64,000 bases of DNA from CALSMU01 sp965230225 (GCA_965230225.1 CBDDKM010000002.1:186001-250000); one strand, 5' to 3'; numbered from the stretch's first letter, positions 46,820-55,273 are shown. The notes: generated by a model from the letters alone, not told the origin. Numbers and translations are program-made.

Positions 46820-47317
46820 TTACTCCTTATATCGAACAAAATAAAACTTGCTCCCTCTCACTGATATTTCAAGTAGATTATTGTCTTCTTTCAGCTTGTA
46901 CCCAAAGGAAAATGGATAATGCATTCCACTCATAATTACTGCTTCGCAATCTAGAGACTCTCCATAAATGGTTCGTTTATCCACCAATGTTTTAAAAGTG
47001 AGTGCCACCATAAAATACCCATCCATTTCCATGTACGAAATGGTACTTGGAGTATCCTCAGGATGAAAAAGTAAATACCTACAACTTACAATGATGGAAT
47101 CCGGAAGCCAGGCATCTTCAAAATGAGCCTTGAATTTATTAGAGTCGATTGATTCGCTAATGATTTCAAAATCTTCCATCCCTGGGTGCTTGCTCTCATC
47201 TAGCATCCAGGCTCCAATTAGGGGGTGGTCTTTAGATAACGCTTTGGCCGATTTTCCTTGAGTAAAGGAAATGGAAGAAATACAGATACAAATGAGTAAT
47301 GATGTAAAAAGCTTCAT
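46820..47317 (-). CDS. Secreted protein of unknown function (165 aa)
   Basis: A signal peptide (MKLFTSLLICICISSISFTQG) precedes a small beta-rich domain beginning HPLIGAWMLDESK, a start pattern seen in lipocalin-like and DUF proteins of Bacteroidota. Later strands are MEMDGYFMVALTFKTLVD and LLEISVRGSKFYFVRY. I do not recognise a family. It lies 15 nt after the 298-aa gene, so the two are probably cotranscribed. Confidence 0.7.
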   Translation of the reverse strand: MKLFTSLLICICISSISFTQGKSAKALSKDHPLIGAWMLDESKHPGMEDFEIISESIDSNKFKAHFEDAWLPDSIIVSCRYLLFHPEDTPSTISYMEMDGYFMVALTFKTLVDKRTIYGESLDCEAVIMSGMHYPFSFGYKLKEDNNLLEISVRGSKFYFVRYKE

Positions 47318-47332
47318 GATGAAATTTTTCGA

Positions 47333-48229
47333 TTAATTATTGTTCAAACTCTCTTGAAACCATTTTTGAATGTTCATCTTATTTTTGAACCCTCTGGTAC
47401 AATACCTAACAACATCATTTTTGTCAAAGGTGATTCCAAATATTTCCTCAAGTTCCTTTATTAAAGTGGGTAAATTTTCAAGATTCGGCACCTGAGAAAG
47501 CTGAAATTTTCCTTTCCTGCTTCGAACAAAGTCTTCAGTAGAAAAATCATCCCAAGTAGCGTCAACAACATAATCTCGATCCTTTAGTTGAATCTCAAAT
47601 GAAGATCCATCTCCCTTTGGTTCATTTCCAAGTACAACTATATGGAGATTATCCACCGGGTTGGCTGATTTTCCAGATTCAAGTTTTCCACCAAAACCCA
47701 ATCGAAATTCCCATTGAAAATTGTCCGGAGGAGTCACGTCCAAAGAATCCAACCACTTATAAATCTTAGTATTCTTATTGTGTTCTTTAAAATAGTCTTC
47801 AACAGTTTTAAGCTGATGAGTGTACACCTTATTATTGCAGAAATGAAGAACTCTTCTTGCTATAGATAAATCAGGATTTTTATTCTCAATCATGGTGTTC
47901 ACCATTTGCTCAATAGTGGCTTCAACTTTGTCACTGTACAATAGAAGAGTAAATAAATACCAGGAGTCTTTTATGTCATAATTGCTCAACCCCAACTCAT
48001 CCCTTCCGAAGTCATTTGTACTTTCGAAATAATCAATCAATGCTCCATTTACAAACTCTACGATCTCCGGCACTCTAGCAAAAGGCTGCATTCTTTTAGT
48101 ATGCTTTTCAGAAGTTGGCGCATGCCATGTAGATTCGACTTTTTTAATTAACTTATCCAAATCCTTAGGATTCCCCTTGTAAACACTCTTCCTTTTTTTC
48201 AGTAACTCCAGTACGTACTCCATAGCCAA
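47333..48229 (-). CDS. Cytoplasmic protein of unknown function (298 aa)
   Basis: No signal peptide or membrane segment. The N-terminal about 170 residues look helical (YVLELLKKRKSVYK, DSWYLFTLLLYSDKVEATIEQMV, LSIARRVLHFCNNK). The C-terminal about 120 residues look alpha/beta (WEFRLGFGGKLESG, LHIVVLGNEPKGDGSSFEIQLKD, LPTLIKELEEIFGITFDKNDV). No family is recognised. Translation could start at the first ATG (48229) or the second Met (48223). An 8-bp inverted repeat 14 nt upstream may be its operator. Confidence 0.68.
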   Translation of the reverse strand: MAMEYVLELLKKRKSVYKGNPKDLDKLIKKVESTWHAPTSEKHTKRMQPFARVPEIVEFVNGALIDYFESTNDFGRDELGLSNYDIKDSWYLFTLLLYSDKVEATIEQMVNTMIENKNPDLSIARRVLHFCNNKVYTHQLKTVEDYFKEHNKNTKIYKWLDSLDVTPPDNFQWEFRLGFGGKLESGKSANPVDNLHIVVLGNEPKGDGSSFEIQLKDRDYVVDATWDDFSTEDFVRSRKGKFQLSQVPNLENLPTLIKELEEIFGITFDKNDVVRYCTRGFKNKMNIQKWFQESLNNN

Positions 48230-48242
48230 CTATCATTAATCA

Positions 48243-48263
48243 AATACCTATTAATTAGGTATT
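48243..48263. promoter_or_regulatory. Inverted repeat AATACCTA-5-TAGGTATT
   Basis: A perfect 8-bp dyad with a 5-nt spacer sits 14 nt upstream of the ATG of the 298-aa gene. The size fits a dimeric repressor site or a hairpin in the 5' leader. Confidence 0.4.
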
Positions 48264-48396
48264 CCTACCATAAATATAGCAATCAACTTAATATTAGGAT
48301 AATTCCACAACAAGTCAGATTTGAAATAATTGCTATGTAAGCTTTACTTTTTCAATTATTACCTATCTTCAAAAAGGTAATTCACATATTAGTGCA

Positions 48397-48603
48397 ATGA
48401 GACTTAGAACTTACATCTATATCATCACTCTTTTTTTCATCTCCTGTAAGGGTTCTAATGAGGAAAAAAGCCCCGAAATTGAAGGGACATTTACACCCGA
48501 AGATGCAGAAGAATTAAAGCAGACCATCAACTCAGCTACCGACACTAACAGCACAAGTATTATTGAAGAGCATAAAATAGGTCCAGATTCTATGAATTTA
48601 TAA
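48397..48603 (+). CDS. Small predicted lipoprotein (68 aa)
   Basis: The lipobox FISC at residue 17 (IYIITLFFISCKGS) marks a lipoprotein with a short, acidic, mostly unstructured mature part (SNEEKSPEIEGTF, then PEDAEELKQTINSATD). No function is recognised. It is monocistronic, ending at the bidirectional terminator 48650-48685. Confidence 0.6.
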   Translation: MRLRTYIYIITLFFISCKGSNEEKSPEIEGTFTPEDAEELKQTINSATDTNSTSIIEEHKIGPDSMNL

Positions 48604-48649
48604 CCAACTGAGCCCTGATCTTTCTAACGGATAAATAGACTTTGAATAA

Positions 48650-48685
48650 AAATGGCCCAAACTGCATTTGCAATTTGGGCCATTT
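48650..48685. terminator. Bidirectional intrinsic terminator
   Basis: A perfect 12-bp stem (AAATGGCCCAAA 48650-48661 with TTTGGGCCATTT 48674-48685) encloses a 12-nt loop between the convergent small lipoprotein gene and the porin gene. T-rich flanks are short, so it is best described as bidirectional. Confidence 0.7.
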
Positions 48686-48721
48686 ACCAGTTAAATTAAC
48701 TACAATCTAAATCCAATATTC

Positions 48722-49924
48722 TTAGAAGTGAATATCGAATTGTAAACGATACATTAATCCGCTATCATCACTTCCTTCGGTCGTTAAATAGCTTACATCC
48801 GATTGTACTTTCAATTTGTGTCCAACTACATACTTAGAAACTCCTAAAGTATATTGTTCCTGCACATCTTTTTCAGTAATTTCTTTATCTAAAGCAATGT
48901 TTGTATATCTACCTGCTAACTCCCAGTTGTTTTCGAATAAGTACCCTAACTGAAGGTTTAGTCCGGTTCCAACACCTACTATTTGTCCGGTAGCAGATTG
49001 ATCAGAATTAAGAGCAATTGGTTGGTCTGCTGTTCTATCAGCATACTCAGCCATGAAAGACCACCCTTTATACTTTGCCATTGCATCAATGAATATAGTA
49101 TGAATGTTTGTTTGGAAGAATCCTAAATCATTCACCATATAACTACCCATGTTACTTCTTGATTTAACCGCTCTATCGTGGTAATCGTAAGTAGCAGCCA
49201 AAGAAACCTTTAATGATTCTTCTCTTTTAATATCAGATGCAGAATAATCTCCTTTGCTCTTGAACTTTCCAAATGGAAGTAACTCAATTCTACCGGTATA
49301 TTTATATCCTCCTAAGTTGTCTCCAACAATGTTTCTTCCTTCTCCCTGACTCAAAGAAAACATCTCTCTTACAAGAAAGTCATCTCCAATAGTAAAGTGG
49401 TGACGCAATTGAACACCCATATCACGATCGATGTTAAAGTTCTTGTTTAACATAGAACGATCAACAAACTGCAGATTTCCAGACGAAATTACACGCTCTC
49501 TGTTTCCAGGCAGTTTTGTTTGTCCTCCCCAAATGGTGAAATTTTTGTAGAAATTCCACTTCAATACCGCATCTAAAATTACACGTGGTGCTCCATTTGT
49601 AAATTCTGATGCTCCTCCAATATCTTTATTGGTTAATCCTAGCTCAATCTTGTAAGTTACTTTAGGCGAGTATGCAAATCCTCCAAACTTCAACCTTGCT
49701 CTTCTAATTAAGAATTCAGAAGAACCTCCATTAATACCAGTGCTGTCATTAATGTTCCACTCTCCCACGTACAACGTTTGAAATCTCGTACCTAGCTTCA
49801 TGCTCCATGAGCTATCTTCGGCAACTACATTTAACAAACCTTTTCCAAATTTGGAATCTACTTTAGTTTGTGCAGTTAAATTTAATGTTAACAATACTAA
49901 ACCTATAAAACCTAGCCTTTTCAT
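48722..49924 (-). CDS. Phosphate-selective porin O/P family outer membrane protein
   Basis: A signal peptide (about 1-18) precedes a 16-strand-type barrel of about 380 residues. Porin O/P (PF07396) features include LGTRFQTLYVGEW, the FLIRRARLKFGGFAYSPKVTYKIELGL strand pair, WGGQTKLPGNRERVISS, QFVDRS and RDMGVQLRHHF. The C-terminus ends in an aromatic strand (YRLQFDIHF), the signal for BAM insertion. Family members take up phosphate or polyphosphate in Pseudomonas. Its divergent neighbour is a Na/Pi transporter and PhoB-like boxes separate them, which supports a phosphate role. Confidence 0.93.
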   Translation of the reverse strand: MKRLGFIGLVLLTLNLTAQTKVDSKFGKGLLNVVAEDSSWSMKLGTRFQTLYVGEWNINDSTGINGGSSEFLIRRARLKFGGFAYSPKVTYKIELGLTNKDIGGASEFTNGAPRVILDAVLKWNFYKNFTIWGGQTKLPGNRERVISSGNLQFVDRSMLNKNFNIDRDMGVQLRHHFTIGDDFLVREMFSLSQGEGRNIVGDNLGGYKYTGRIELLPFGKFKSKGDYSASDIKREESLKVSLAATYDYHDRAVKSRSNMGSYMVNDLGFFQTNIHTIFIDAMAKYKGWSFMAEYADRTADQPIALNSDQSATGQIVGVGTGLNLQLGYLFENNWELAGRYTNIALDKEITEKDVQEQYTLGVSKYVVGHKLKVQSDVSYLTTEGSDDSGLMYRLQFDIHF

Positions 49925-49949
49925 AATTGTGTGTTAATTTTTGTCGGTG

Positions 49950-50082
49950 CAAATATGAATCAAATTAACACTAGGTTAACATTATGATAATCTGATTTAA
50001 CTATTTCTTAATATTAGAGTAATCTATTAACATTTACTTAACATTGGAATTGGATTAATTAAAAAGCAAGGTGATACTTTCG
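49950..50082. promoter_or_regulatory. Divergent phosphate promoters with three PhoB-like heptamer pairs
   Basis: Heptamers like TTAACAT occur in pairs with 11-bp periods: TTAACAC/TTAACAT at 49965 and 49976, TTAACTA/TTAATAT at 49997 and 50008, TTAACAT/TTAACAT at 50027 and 50038. Weaker copies lie at 49987 and 50019. This is the 7+4 bp architecture of the E. coli Pho box. On the minus strand CATATTTG (49950-49957) is one mismatch from the -7 element, so the first pair covers the porin -33. On the plus strand TACTTTCG (50075-50082) is a one-mismatch -7 element for the cotransporter. Confidence 0.6.
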
Positions 50083-50110
50083 CAAAAAAATATTCTTAAT
50101 TCAACTTAAT

Positions 50111-52540
50111 ATGAAAAAGAACTTCTTTTCATTAATCGCTATTTTACTGTTAACAACAGTATACTCAAGAGCAAACGATTCCATTCCGGCAATGGACTCT
50201 GTTCCGGAAATCGTAAATGAAACTTCTCTTAACGTTTCTGGATTATCTACAAGTCTTTTAAAGAATCACAAAGACAAAGATGACAAACCAATGAAAGCTG
50301 GAGCAATTGAGTTTTCGTGGGGAGCAATTGACCAGGGTAACTTATCACTTAGATATAAGTTCGATGGACAAGAGAACTGGAACTATGTTAACGATATTAA
50401 TGGAAGTGAAACTTCAGTAACGGTTGACAGCTTAAAAGAAAATAAATTTGGTGTATGGTCTATTGGATCAAACAACAATTGGAGTGATGAAGTTGAATTC
50501 CACACTCTTGGAACCAATTTATTCGAAAACTTCAATGCAAAAGCTGGTGAAGGAAGTGTTAAATTAACATGGAGTATCAACTACGGTGTTGCTAGTATGA
50601 TGAAGGAACATGATGTCCAAGCAGTTATTATGTATAACACCGACATCGGAAAGAAAAGAGATAAAAAAGGGGTTTCAGGAGGAGAGTGGATGTTTACAGA
50701 TCCTTTTTCTATTACCAAGAATAAATACGAGTTTAAGGAACTTGCAGGTAACGAGAAGTACCACTTTAAAATTGGTTTTGCTCCTAAAGGAGATGTATCT
50801 CAGTTAAAGGATGACAAATCGCAAATGATTTGGTCGAAATCCATTAAAACTAAAACGAAAAGAAGCTGGGGTATTGCCAAGCTATTAATTCTTATTGGTT
50901 CTCTTGGGTTCTTCATCTATGGAATGAAAATCATGAGTGAAGGGTTACAACAAGCTGCCGGTAGCAGATTAAGAACCATGCTTGGGTCCATCACATCTAA
51001 TAGGTTTAAAGGTGTTGCTACAGGATTCGGAATTACATCTATTGTTCAGTCTTCTTCTGTAACAACGGTAATGACGGTTAGTTTTGTTAACGCCGGGTTA
51101 ATGACACTAAGACAATCTGCAGGTGTAATGATGGGAGCCAACATCGGAACAACCATTACTGCATGGATTGTTGTATTCCTTGGATTTAAATTAAGTATTG
51201 CAAGTTATGCTTACATGCTTATCGCAATTGCAGCTCCTTTAATGTTTATTCAAAAAGGAAAAGCTAAGGCATGGTCTAGCGCAATTCTTGGATTCTGTAT
51301 TCTATTTATTGGACTTGATGAGTTAAAGCACGCTGTACCTACATTAGATGGTAACTCTGCAATTGTACAATTCTTCCTTGATTACAAAGACCTTTGGTTC
51401 GGACCAATCATGTTTGTATTCTTAGGAGCATTAGTAACAATTGTTATTCAATCATCATCTGCAGCAATGGCATTAACACTAGCAATGGTTAACACTGGAG
51501 CTATTCCTTTCGAAGTTGCTTGTGCCATGGTTCTTGGAGAAAACATCGGAACAACAATTACTGCCGAAATAGCTTCATTAATTGCTAACGTTCACGCAAA
51601 AAGATCTGCAAGAATTCACTCCATGTTTAATATTGTGGGGGTAACCTGGATGATCATTATTCTACCATTCTTCCTAACATTTATTGGATCATTAGTAGGA
51701 GGAGACAACTGGGATCCTACAGACAAAGGAATGGCCTCTTCAGGTATTGCATTGTTCCACACCTTGTTTAACTTATCCAATGTACTTCTATTAATTTGGT
51801 TCGTTCCATTCCTTGTTCGTATGGCCGAAAGAACAGTTAAATCTAAAGGTGAAGCAGACGAAGAATTTAAGCTTGACTACATTGGAGGACCTATTGGATC
51901 GACTGCTGAACTTTGTATTTTGGAAGCTAAAAAAGAGGTTGCAAAATTTGGAGACATTACCGCCAGAATGAACTCATTTGTTAAGACATTGATTAACTCT
52001 TCCGATAAGAAAGAGAAAAACAAGATGTTCAGCAAGCTTGAAAAATACGAGGAAATCACCGACCGTGTTGAAGTTGAAATTGCAGGATACCTTGGAAAAG
52101 CGGCGAGATTGGAAATGAGTGATGATGCCTCTATTAAAATGAGAGGAATGTTGAACATTACTACAGACCTTGAACGAATTGGAGATATCTTCTACCAAAT
52201 TGGTAAAACGATCGAAAGAAAAGAATCAAACAAACATTGGTTCTCTCCTAAACAACGTGAAGGGATCAACAAAATGATCAAGGTAACCGGAGAAGCATTC
52301 GACATAATGAATAGTAACCTTAAAGCTGAATATGGAACCATTAACGTCGAAAAAGCAGTTGAAAAAGAGAGAGAAATTAATCAACTCAGAAACGATTTAA
52401 GAAGAGAACATTTAAACTCAATTGAAGAGCCAGAGTATAACATGCAAAGCGCAATTATATACAGCAATCTGTTCTCTTCATTTGAAAAGGTCGGCGACCA
52501 CATCATAAATGTAAGTGAGGCCGTTGCCGGAGACATTTAA
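50111..52540 (+). CDS. Na+/phosphate cotransporter family protein with PhoU tail
   Basis: A signal peptide and a periplasmic fibronectin-III-like segment (about residues 45-245; AIEFSWGAIDQGNLSLRYKF, AGEGSVKLTWSINYG) precede the transporter. The Na_Pi_cotrans core (about 255-585) has the two inverted QSSS repeats (TSIVQSSSVTTVMTVSFVNAG and VIQSSSAAMALTLAMVNTG) and two GxNIGTTITA motifs. A PhoU-like helical bundle (about 600-809) ends it (RMNSFVKTLINSSDKKEK, TDLERIGDIFYQIGKT). The protein imports or exports phosphate with sodium at the inner membrane, and the PhoU part may gate it. The long periplasmic extension is uncommon for the family. Pho-box-like arrays lie just upstream. Confidence 0.95.
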   Translation: MKKNFFSLIAILLLTTVYSRANDSIPAMDSVPEIVNETSLNVSGLSTSLLKNHKDKDDKPMKAGAIEFSWGAIDQGNLSLRYKFDGQENWNYVNDINGSETSVTVDSLKENKFGVWSIGSNNNWSDEVEFHTLGTNLFENFNAKAGEGSVKLTWSINYGVASMMKEHDVQAVIMYNTDIGKKRDKKGVSGGEWMFTDPFSITKNKYEFKELAGNEKYHFKIGFAPKGDVSQLKDDKSQMIWSKSIKTKTKRSWGIAKLLILIGSLGFFIYGMKIMSEGLQQAAGSRLRTMLGSITSNRFKGVATGFGITSIVQSSSVTTVMTVSFVNAGLMTLRQSAGVMMGANIGTTITAWIVVFLGFKLSIASYAYMLIAIAAPLMFIQKGKAKAWSSAILGFCILFIGLDELKHAVPTLDGNSAIVQFFLDYKDLWFGPIMFVFLGALVTIVIQSSSAAMALTLAMVNTGAIPFEVACAMVLGENIGTTITAEIASLIANVHAKRSARIHSMFNIVGVTWMIIILPFFLTFIGSLVGGDNWDPTDKGMASSGIALFHTLFNLSNVLLLIWFVPFLVRMAERTVKSKGEADEEFKLDYIGGPIGSTAELCILEAKKEVAKFGDITARMNSFVKTLINSSDKKEKNKMFSKLEKYEEITDRVEVEIAGYLGKAARLEMSDDASIKMRGMLNITTDLERIGDIFYQIGKTIERKESNKHWFSPKQREGINKMIKVTGEAFDIMNSNLKAEYGTINVEKAVEKEREINQLRNDLRREHLNSIEEPEYNMQSAIIYSNLFSSFEKVGDHIINVSEAVAGDI

Positions 52541-52552
52541 AACTAAATAATT

Positions 52553-52580
52553 AAAAAGGGCCGTGAAAACGGTCCTTTTT
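52553..52580 (+). terminator. Intrinsic terminator after the Na/Pi cotransporter
   Basis: AAAAAGGGCCGT (52553-52564) pairs with ACGGTCCTTTTT (52569-52580), with one G-T wobble, around a GAAA tetraloop. It ends 21 nt before the ATG of the ChrA-like gene, so that gene needs its own promoter or readthrough. Confidence 0.85.
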
Positions 52581-52601
52581 CATATTGTATTAACTCACAC
52601 T

Positions 52602-53732
52602 ATGAAATCAAGAAACCTAAAGGAAATAGCTACTGTATTTTTTAAACTCGGATGCATTGCTTTTGGAGGGCCAGCGGCTCACATAGCAATGATGGAAGAA
52701 GAATTAATCGAAAAAAGAAAATGGATGTCCAGAGAACACTTTCTGGACCTAATAGGAATAACCAATTTAATTCCAGGACCAAACTCAACAGAAATGACCA
52801 TGCACTGTGGGCACGAAAGAGGAGGATGGCCAGGATTATTTGTTGCGGGAATAAGTTTCATATTTCCAGCAGTAGTTTTAACAGGCCTCTTAGCCTGGTT
52901 ATATGTAAGCTATGGGAATTTACCGGAAGTTGAACCATTTATATTTGGGATTAAACCAGCGGTAATTGGGATCATTATTGGTGCAGTATACAAACTCGGT
53001 AAAAAAGCACTTAAAAATTGGGAACTGGGTGTAATCAGCATTATTACTGTAACTATCTGCCTTATTGGGGTTGATGAAATATCAGCATTGTTAATTACAG
53101 GTGTTGTAGGAGCATTATATTTTAACGTCAAAAACAGAACTCAGAATAAATCTTTCCTGTTTCTCCCACTCTTTATAGCAAAATCCGGAGGTGTTGCAAC
53201 CGCGAAGTTTGGAACCTTTAAAATATTCTTATCATTTCTAAAAGTTGGGGCCATTCTTTACGGTAGCGGCTATGTGTTATTTGCCTATTTAGATGCTGAA
53301 CTAGTGGAAAAAGGACTTCTTACCCACTCTGAACTAATGGATGCTATAGCAGTGGGACAATTTACTCCAGGACCGGTTTTATCTACAGCTACATTTGTTG
53401 GGTTTCAATTAGGAGGTGCTTCTGGTGCAATAGCCGCAACAGTGGGGATGTTTCTACCATCCTTTCTATTTGTATTGCTTCTAAACCCTCTAATTCCAAA
53501 AATGAGAAAGTCTAAGCCACTTTCCTACTTTTTGGACAGCGTAAATGCAGCAGCCGTTGCAGTAATGGTTTCTGTACTTATAAATATGTCGCTTGAGTTT
53601 ACAAACGACTGGAAGTCCATGGTAATTGCCGCAATTAGTATTGCGGTAGTATTTCTATTCAAGAAAGTTAGTTCTATCTGGTTGGTAATTGGAGGGTCAA
53701 TTCTAGGATATGCACTTCAATTAATACCTTGA
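52602..53732 (+). CDS. chrA: ChrA-family chromate transporter
   Basis: The start is ATG 52602; an upstream in-frame GTG at 52563 lies inside the terminator hairpin and is rejected. At 376 aa with two homologous halves it is a long-chain ChrA. Half 1 has FFKLGCIAFGGPAAHIAMMEEE, then LIPGPNSTEMTMHCGHERGG. Half 2 has FLKVGAILYGSGYVLFAYLDAE, then QFTPGPVLSTATFVGFQLGG. The family exports chromate driven by the proton gradient; some act on sulfate. It sits between the Na/Pi cotransporter and the PhoB-like regulator, so a role in oxyanion balance is possible. Confidence 0.92.
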   Translation: MKSRNLKEIATVFFKLGCIAFGGPAAHIAMMEEELIEKRKWMSREHFLDLIGITNLIPGPNSTEMTMHCGHERGGWPGLFVAGISFIFPAVVLTGLLAWLYVSYGNLPEVEPFIFGIKPAVIGIIIGAVYKLGKKALKNWELGVISIITVTICLIGVDEISALLITGVVGALYFNVKNRTQNKSFLFLPLFIAKSGGVATAKFGTFKIFLSFLKVGAILYGSGYVLFAYLDAELVEKGLLTHSELMDAIAVGQFTPGPVLSTATFVGFQLGGASGAIAATVGMFLPSFLFVLLLNPLIPKMRKSKPLSYFLDSVNAAAVAVMVSVLINMSLEFTNDWKSMVIAAISIAVVFLFKKVSSIWLVIGGSILGYALQLIP

Positions 53733-53733
53733 T

Positions 53734-53793
53734 TTAACGCAATAGTAACATACATTCAACTCAATGTTAATCTTATCTTAACATTTAACTTTG
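53734..53793 (+). promoter_or_regulatory. Five PhoB-like heptamers at 11-bp steps and a TAnnTTTG promoter
   Basis: Heptamers start at 53734 (TTAACGC), 53745 (GTAACAT), 53756 (TCAACTC), 53767 (TTAATCT) and 53778 (TTAACAT), each exactly 11 bp apart. TAACTTTG at 53786-53793 matches the Bacteroidota -7 element exactly and directly follows the last heptamer. The array therefore covers the -33 region. This fits autoregulation of the downstream PhoB-like gene. Confidence 0.6.
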
Positions 53794-53997
53794 CTGATCG
53801 GAGTTAGACTGTTTACACTATCTAACTTCACACACTGGGACTCTAACCAAACATCTCTGTACTGCCCATAGAACCAAGGAAATGCATTTTTTTCTTGAAG
53901 CCATTACCTTAGAATTGCATTGGTTAAACCGATTTTAACAATTACTTAATGGCTTTCAGTGCGATAATTATTCATGAAGTCCTGAAATTTGCACTTC
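53794..53997 (+). other. Long 5' leader of the PhoB-like gene
   Basis: If the promoter at 53786-53793 is used, transcription starts about 195 nt before the ATG. Within the leader are the inverted repeat GTTAGA (near 53803) with TCTAAC (near 53820), and AAGCCATTA with TAATGGCTT (9 bp, about 36 nt apart). A short frame MHFFLEAITLELHWLNRF (53882-53938) also lies there but has no supporting evidence. Confidence 0.3.
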
Positions 53998-54696
53998 ATG
54001 AATTCATTAAGTCCCAATAAAATATTAATTATTAACCCATCTTCTATTGAAGCAGATTTGATGAAAGGGTTATTTGAGGATAATGGATTTGATGTAATTC
54101 TCGCTGAAACAGGCTCTCAAGCTTTATCCATTATCCCAGAGGAAATGCCTGATATAGTTCTAATCGATCTTCACTTAGATGATATTGATGGAATTGAATT
54201 GAGCCTTGAAATAAGGAAAGACAATAGAGCTACAAAATCTTTGATTGCATTACTTTCAGATAGGAACGAAGACTATACCAAAATAGCGGCTTATCAAGCC
54301 GGGGTGGATTCGTTTCTAATAAAACCAATTCGAAATAGAGTCCTTATTGAAGAAGTGAAGGTACTACTCAGAAGAAGGACCAGAGATGAAGAAAGTGCTT
54401 CTTTAATAACCTTAGGTGACCTAAAAATTGATCTGGACAAAAGGATAGTTACCTATAATGGTGTAGCACTGTTCCTTACTAAAAAAGAATTCGATTTAAT
54501 TGTAATGCTGAGTTCTAAACCCAAAAAAGTATTCACAAGAGAAGAAGTTTACAGAAGAGTTTGGGGAGAAGAAATTACCGAAGGAAACAGGATTATTGAT
54601 GTATACATCAGAAAACTTAGAACCAAACTTGGAGCCAATACCATACAATCTGTTAAAGGAGTTGGCTATAAATTTATCGCTCAAATTCATGATTAA
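53998..54696 (+). CDS. PhoB/OmpR-type response regulator
   Basis: The start is ATG 53998 rather than the in-frame TTG at 53989, and the 232-aa size is usual for the family. The receiver (about 8-120) has the phospho-Asp in DIVLIDLHLDD, LLSDRN and the Lys in LIKPIR. The acidic pair after the first strand is missing (INPSS instead of DD), which is unusual and may weaken Mg2+ binding. The winged helix (about 140-232) has LTKKEFDLIVML, FTREEVYRRVWG, IDVYIRKLRTKLG and VKGVGYKF as in PhoB. No PhoR-type kinase gene is next to it. Pho-box-like arrays occur in front of it and near the phosphate genes. Confidence 0.9.
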   Translation: MNSLSPNKILIINPSSIEADLMKGLFEDNGFDVILAETGSQALSIIPEEMPDIVLIDLHLDDIDGIELSLEIRKDNRATKSLIALLSDRNEDYTKIAAYQAGVDSFLIKPIRNRVLIEEVKVLLRRRTRDEESASLITLGDLKIDLDKRIVTYNGVALFLTKKEFDLIVMLSSKPKKVFTREEVYRRVWGEEITEGNRIIDVYIRKLRTKLGANTIQSVKGVGYKFIAQIHD

Positions 54697-54704
54697 ATAG
54701 AGCT

Positions 54705-55106
54705 TTACTTTAATATTTCTAAGGTCAGGATTTTCTGTATTCGTTTAACACTCACATCTTGAAAGCCGGTATTACTGATTCCTTCACTTTCAAATATACC
54801 ACAAATCTTAACCCTTTTATTTAGATAGTTATCGGCTATAGTTTCGGAATTATATATTGGTAATTTCTGGCCTCTTCTAAGCTTAATTTCAAAATCAAAA
54901 TATTGAGCTTGTCCACCTTTACCACTCCCTTTAGACTCAAATTCTTTTAAAATTCCTTCAACTATAACGGTGTCCCTATCATTTACGTTATTTATATCTT
55001 CTGCATCCTTTATAATTGAGTATTTATTCTCACTAGTTGTATCTGTATTTTTAGAGACACCACATCCGACAAGGAATATAAATATGCAAAGAGGTAAATG
55101 TTTCAT
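54705..55106 (-). CDS. Small lipoprotein with possible OB-fold domain (133 aa)
   Basis: The lipobox is LVGC near residue 15 (LCIFIFLVGCGVSK). The mature part contains DTVIVEGILKEFESKG, YFDFEIKLRRGQKLPIYN and NYLNKRVKICGIFES, the pattern of a small OB-fold (bacterial OB/NirD-like) domain. The function is unknown. It is convergent with the PhoB-like gene (8 nt between stops), and an inverted repeat lies about 20 nt before its start. Confidence 0.65.
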   Translation of the reverse strand: MKHLPLCIFIFLVGCGVSKNTDTTSENKYSIIKDAEDINNVNDRDTVIVEGILKEFESKGSGKGGQAQYFDFEIKLRRGQKLPIYNSETIADNYLNKRVKICGIFESEGISNTGFQDVSVKRIQKILTLEILK

Positions 55107-55126
55107 TAGTCTTGTCGTTTTTAATC

Positions 55127-55144
55127 ACATATGGTGATATGTGC
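55127..55144. promoter_or_regulatory. Inverted repeat CACATAT-GGTG-ATATGTG
   Basis: A perfect 7-bp dyad with a 4-nt centre begins 21 nt upstream of the small lipoprotein ATG. The symmetry suggests an operator, though a leader hairpin is equally possible. The remaining 55107-55343 sequence shows only the terminator described separately. Confidence 0.3.
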
Positions 55145-55273
55145 AATACAAGTGTTGTTATTTCCATAAATATACGGAATTCAAGTTGCACACCTCTGAG
55201 TGGATTGATCAAAAAGACTCTGAAGGACTCACACCGAAAATAAATTTCTATATCACCTATTTATTAAAAAAAT

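Noticed and set aside
52563..52601. GTG start 39 nt earlier for the ChrA-like gene
   Set aside because: It lies inside a strong terminator hairpin; the ATG at 52602 begins the conserved N-terminus.
53882..53938. 18-codon frame in the PhoB-like leader
   Set aside because: No ribosome-binding signal or known match, and frames of this length occur by chance.
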